DNA of 64,000 nucleotides from Paragordius varius (taxonomy: Eukaryota > Nematomorpha). The position numbers and the translations under genes were made by a program. Of the stretch, positions 62,852 through 64,000 are shown in pieces; position 1 is the stretch's first letter, and every line of letters starts with the position of its first letter. Below the pieces are notes generated by a model, which was not told where the DNA came from, searched no databases, and was given only the letters and a program-made list of their open reading frames with translations. Where the stretch lies: the NCBI GenBank assembly GCA_964247055.1, contig OZ176051.1, positions 10,602,001-10,666,000 on the forward strand, given 5' to 3'.

Positions 62852-63344
62852 CTTAAATCATTGTATATTATTAACATTATGCAGGTATAATTCGAATTCT
62901 TTATAAAATATGTATTAAATATATTGTACCATGTACCAAGTTTTTGGACAAAAAATTTTAAGAATAAGATAGATAATTGGCATCGTAAATTTGAGGCAAT
63001 CAAATCTTAAGGGATTTTAAAAGTTAATTGTTAATGCAGAATACCGTGATTGCAAACGATGTCAAAGTTTTAAAAATAGCTAATGCCTTAGACTTCTAAT
63101 ATTAATCATTGCATTATATTTAAGAAAATTTTTTTATAATCTTATATATATGTAAAATGTATTTTCAATCATTATAATTATATCCATGTATTGAACCCCA
63201 ATGATATCCGCTATTTTTGGGATAATTGTGGATCAAATAAATAAGACCTGTAATGGGGCAACTCTCATAATCTAGTCTGGCTATCACTTTTGATTATTAC
63301 TTATAATTATATTCCGTTATTTTCTTACATACAGTCATGAATAT
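62852..63344. other. Upstream region without recognisable exons
   Basis: The missing A exon of module 1 should precede 62,851 on the minus strand. I find no segment here with AG, an open phase 1-to-2 frame, C-x8-[YF] and GT. A weak resemblance near 63,045-63,070 (FDIVCNHG) runs into stops on both sides. Confidence 0.5.
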
Positions 63345-63445
63345 TTTATTCTGGCAAGAATTTATTTTTGTTATTTGTGTATTTTTATTTGTTTAAGAAA
63401 AGAGCCCAATGGTATTAATCATATCATATTAATGTAAAAGAGGTG
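63345..63445. mobile_element. Degraded half-copy of foldback element I
   Basis: GAATTTATTTTTGTTATTTG, then GTTTAAGAAAAGAGCCCAAT and GGTATTAATCATATCATATT, parallel the left arm and loop of the element at 28,071-28,298. The opposite arm is not evident. Divergence is considerable. Confidence 0.4.
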
Positions 63446-63450
63446 TGAGG

Positions 63451-63740
63451 GAAGGGCGTCGGAAATCTACGGTGAAAAAATGAAAAAACACTAACAACTA
63501 ACCCTTCACTATAAATTATTGTATAAAAGGGTTGGGAATCGACCACAATGAAATATATCTTGCTTTTTTACAACAATTATCACAGAACATTTAATAGGGT
63601 AAAATAGTAGAAAACTGGTATATTCATATGATTGTTTTTTAAATTTCCCAAAATTGAGCATTTTGAATGGATGAAACGTATTCAGTTTGGTAATACATTT
63701 TTTATAAACGCTATATAATCAATAAATTTCATATGTTTTC

Positions 63741-63778
<38 letters not shown>

Positions 63779-64000
63779 TTGATTACATCATTATATTTTT
63801 TCAGTTAAAATGTTTGTTTAATTAATTGTGATATCTATTAAATAAATAATAATATTTTTTTTTACCTATATATAAAAATTAATTTTTACGTGGCTAAAAT
63901 TCGAAAAAAATAGTAATAAAATTTTGCTAAAAAATTAACATTTTAAGATTAAGGGTTAGTTGTTAGCGTATTTTCATTTTCCAAAGATTTACGACGCCCT
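63451..64000. mobile_element. Element with ~55-bp terminal inverted repeats, reaching the window end
   Basis: The left end AGGGCGTCGGAAATCTACGG and the reverse complement of the window end, AGGGCGTCGTAAATCTTTGG, stay alignable through CACTAACAACTAACCC / CGCTAACAACTAACCC. The inner ~430 bp has a (TA)n tract and no open frame. The right boundary coincides with the window edge, so the true end and target duplication may lie beyond. Confidence 0.65.
63743..63774. repeat. (TA)n microsatellite
   Basis: About 16 TA units inside the inverted-repeat element near the window end. Confidence 0.9.

Noticed and set aside
63045-63075. Possible A exon of module 1 (FDIVCNHG)
   Set aside because: Stops flank it in frame, and no acceptor/donor pair gives the needed phase 1 to 2.

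Overview
The window looks like AT-rich invertebrate (metazoan) nuclear DNA. It has two very different halves. No bacterial-style gene, rRNA, tRNA or CRISPR array is visible. The host species cannot be named from the sequence. The calls rest on reading splice sites and frames by eye. They are well supported by length and phase arithmetic but unconfirmed by transcripts.

Positions 1-25,470 are one uninterrupted satellite array of 53 head-to-tail monomers of about 475-482 bp. It is nearly homogeneous, with diagnostic variants that recur every 2, 3 or 7 monomers (nested higher-order repeats). The last monomer (24,961-25,470) is strongly diverged. A gene-free stretch follows to about 26,380.

Positions 26,742-62,851 (minus strand) hold what reads as one enormous gene, cut at its 5' end. 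I can join 110 exons without a stop or frame break, giving about 10.2 kb of coding sequence (roughly 3,400 residues). Two building blocks alternate. The first is a globular module of about 170-205 residues, present nine times and always built from four exons (A, B, C, D) with intron phases 1|2, 2|0, 0|0, 0|1. The whole module is therefore a symmetric phase 1-1 unit. I do not recognise it as a known domain. Its signature is C-x8-[YF] in A, C-x(11-14)-C in C and H-x8-C closing D. The second block is a Thr/Ser/Pro-rich, mucin-like linker made of 75 tiny exons (30-165 nt), every one symmetric phase 1-1. Many open with a (D/E/G)SGSG(S/D) motif resembling a glycosaminoglycan attachment site. The order along the protein is: module 1 (A exon missing), 3 linker exons, module 2, 37 linker exons (about 1,060 residues, including 13 copies of a 33-35-residue cassette), module 3, 3 linker exons, module 4, 1 linker exon, module 5, 5 linker exons, module 6, 4 linker exons, module 7, 18 linker exons, module 8, 4 linker exons, module 9, then a short unresolved C-terminus. 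The picture is an extracellular, heavily glycosylated mucin/proteoglycan that has grown by exon, multi-exon and module duplication.

Introns carry small non-autonomous elements: five copies of a 240-295 bp terminal-inverted-repeat MITE, a 355 bp hAT-like element with an 8-bp target duplication, two unrelated foldback elements, and (TA)n tracts. From about 63,000 to the window end there is no recognisable exon. A further element with about 55-bp inverted ends fills 63,451-64,000.
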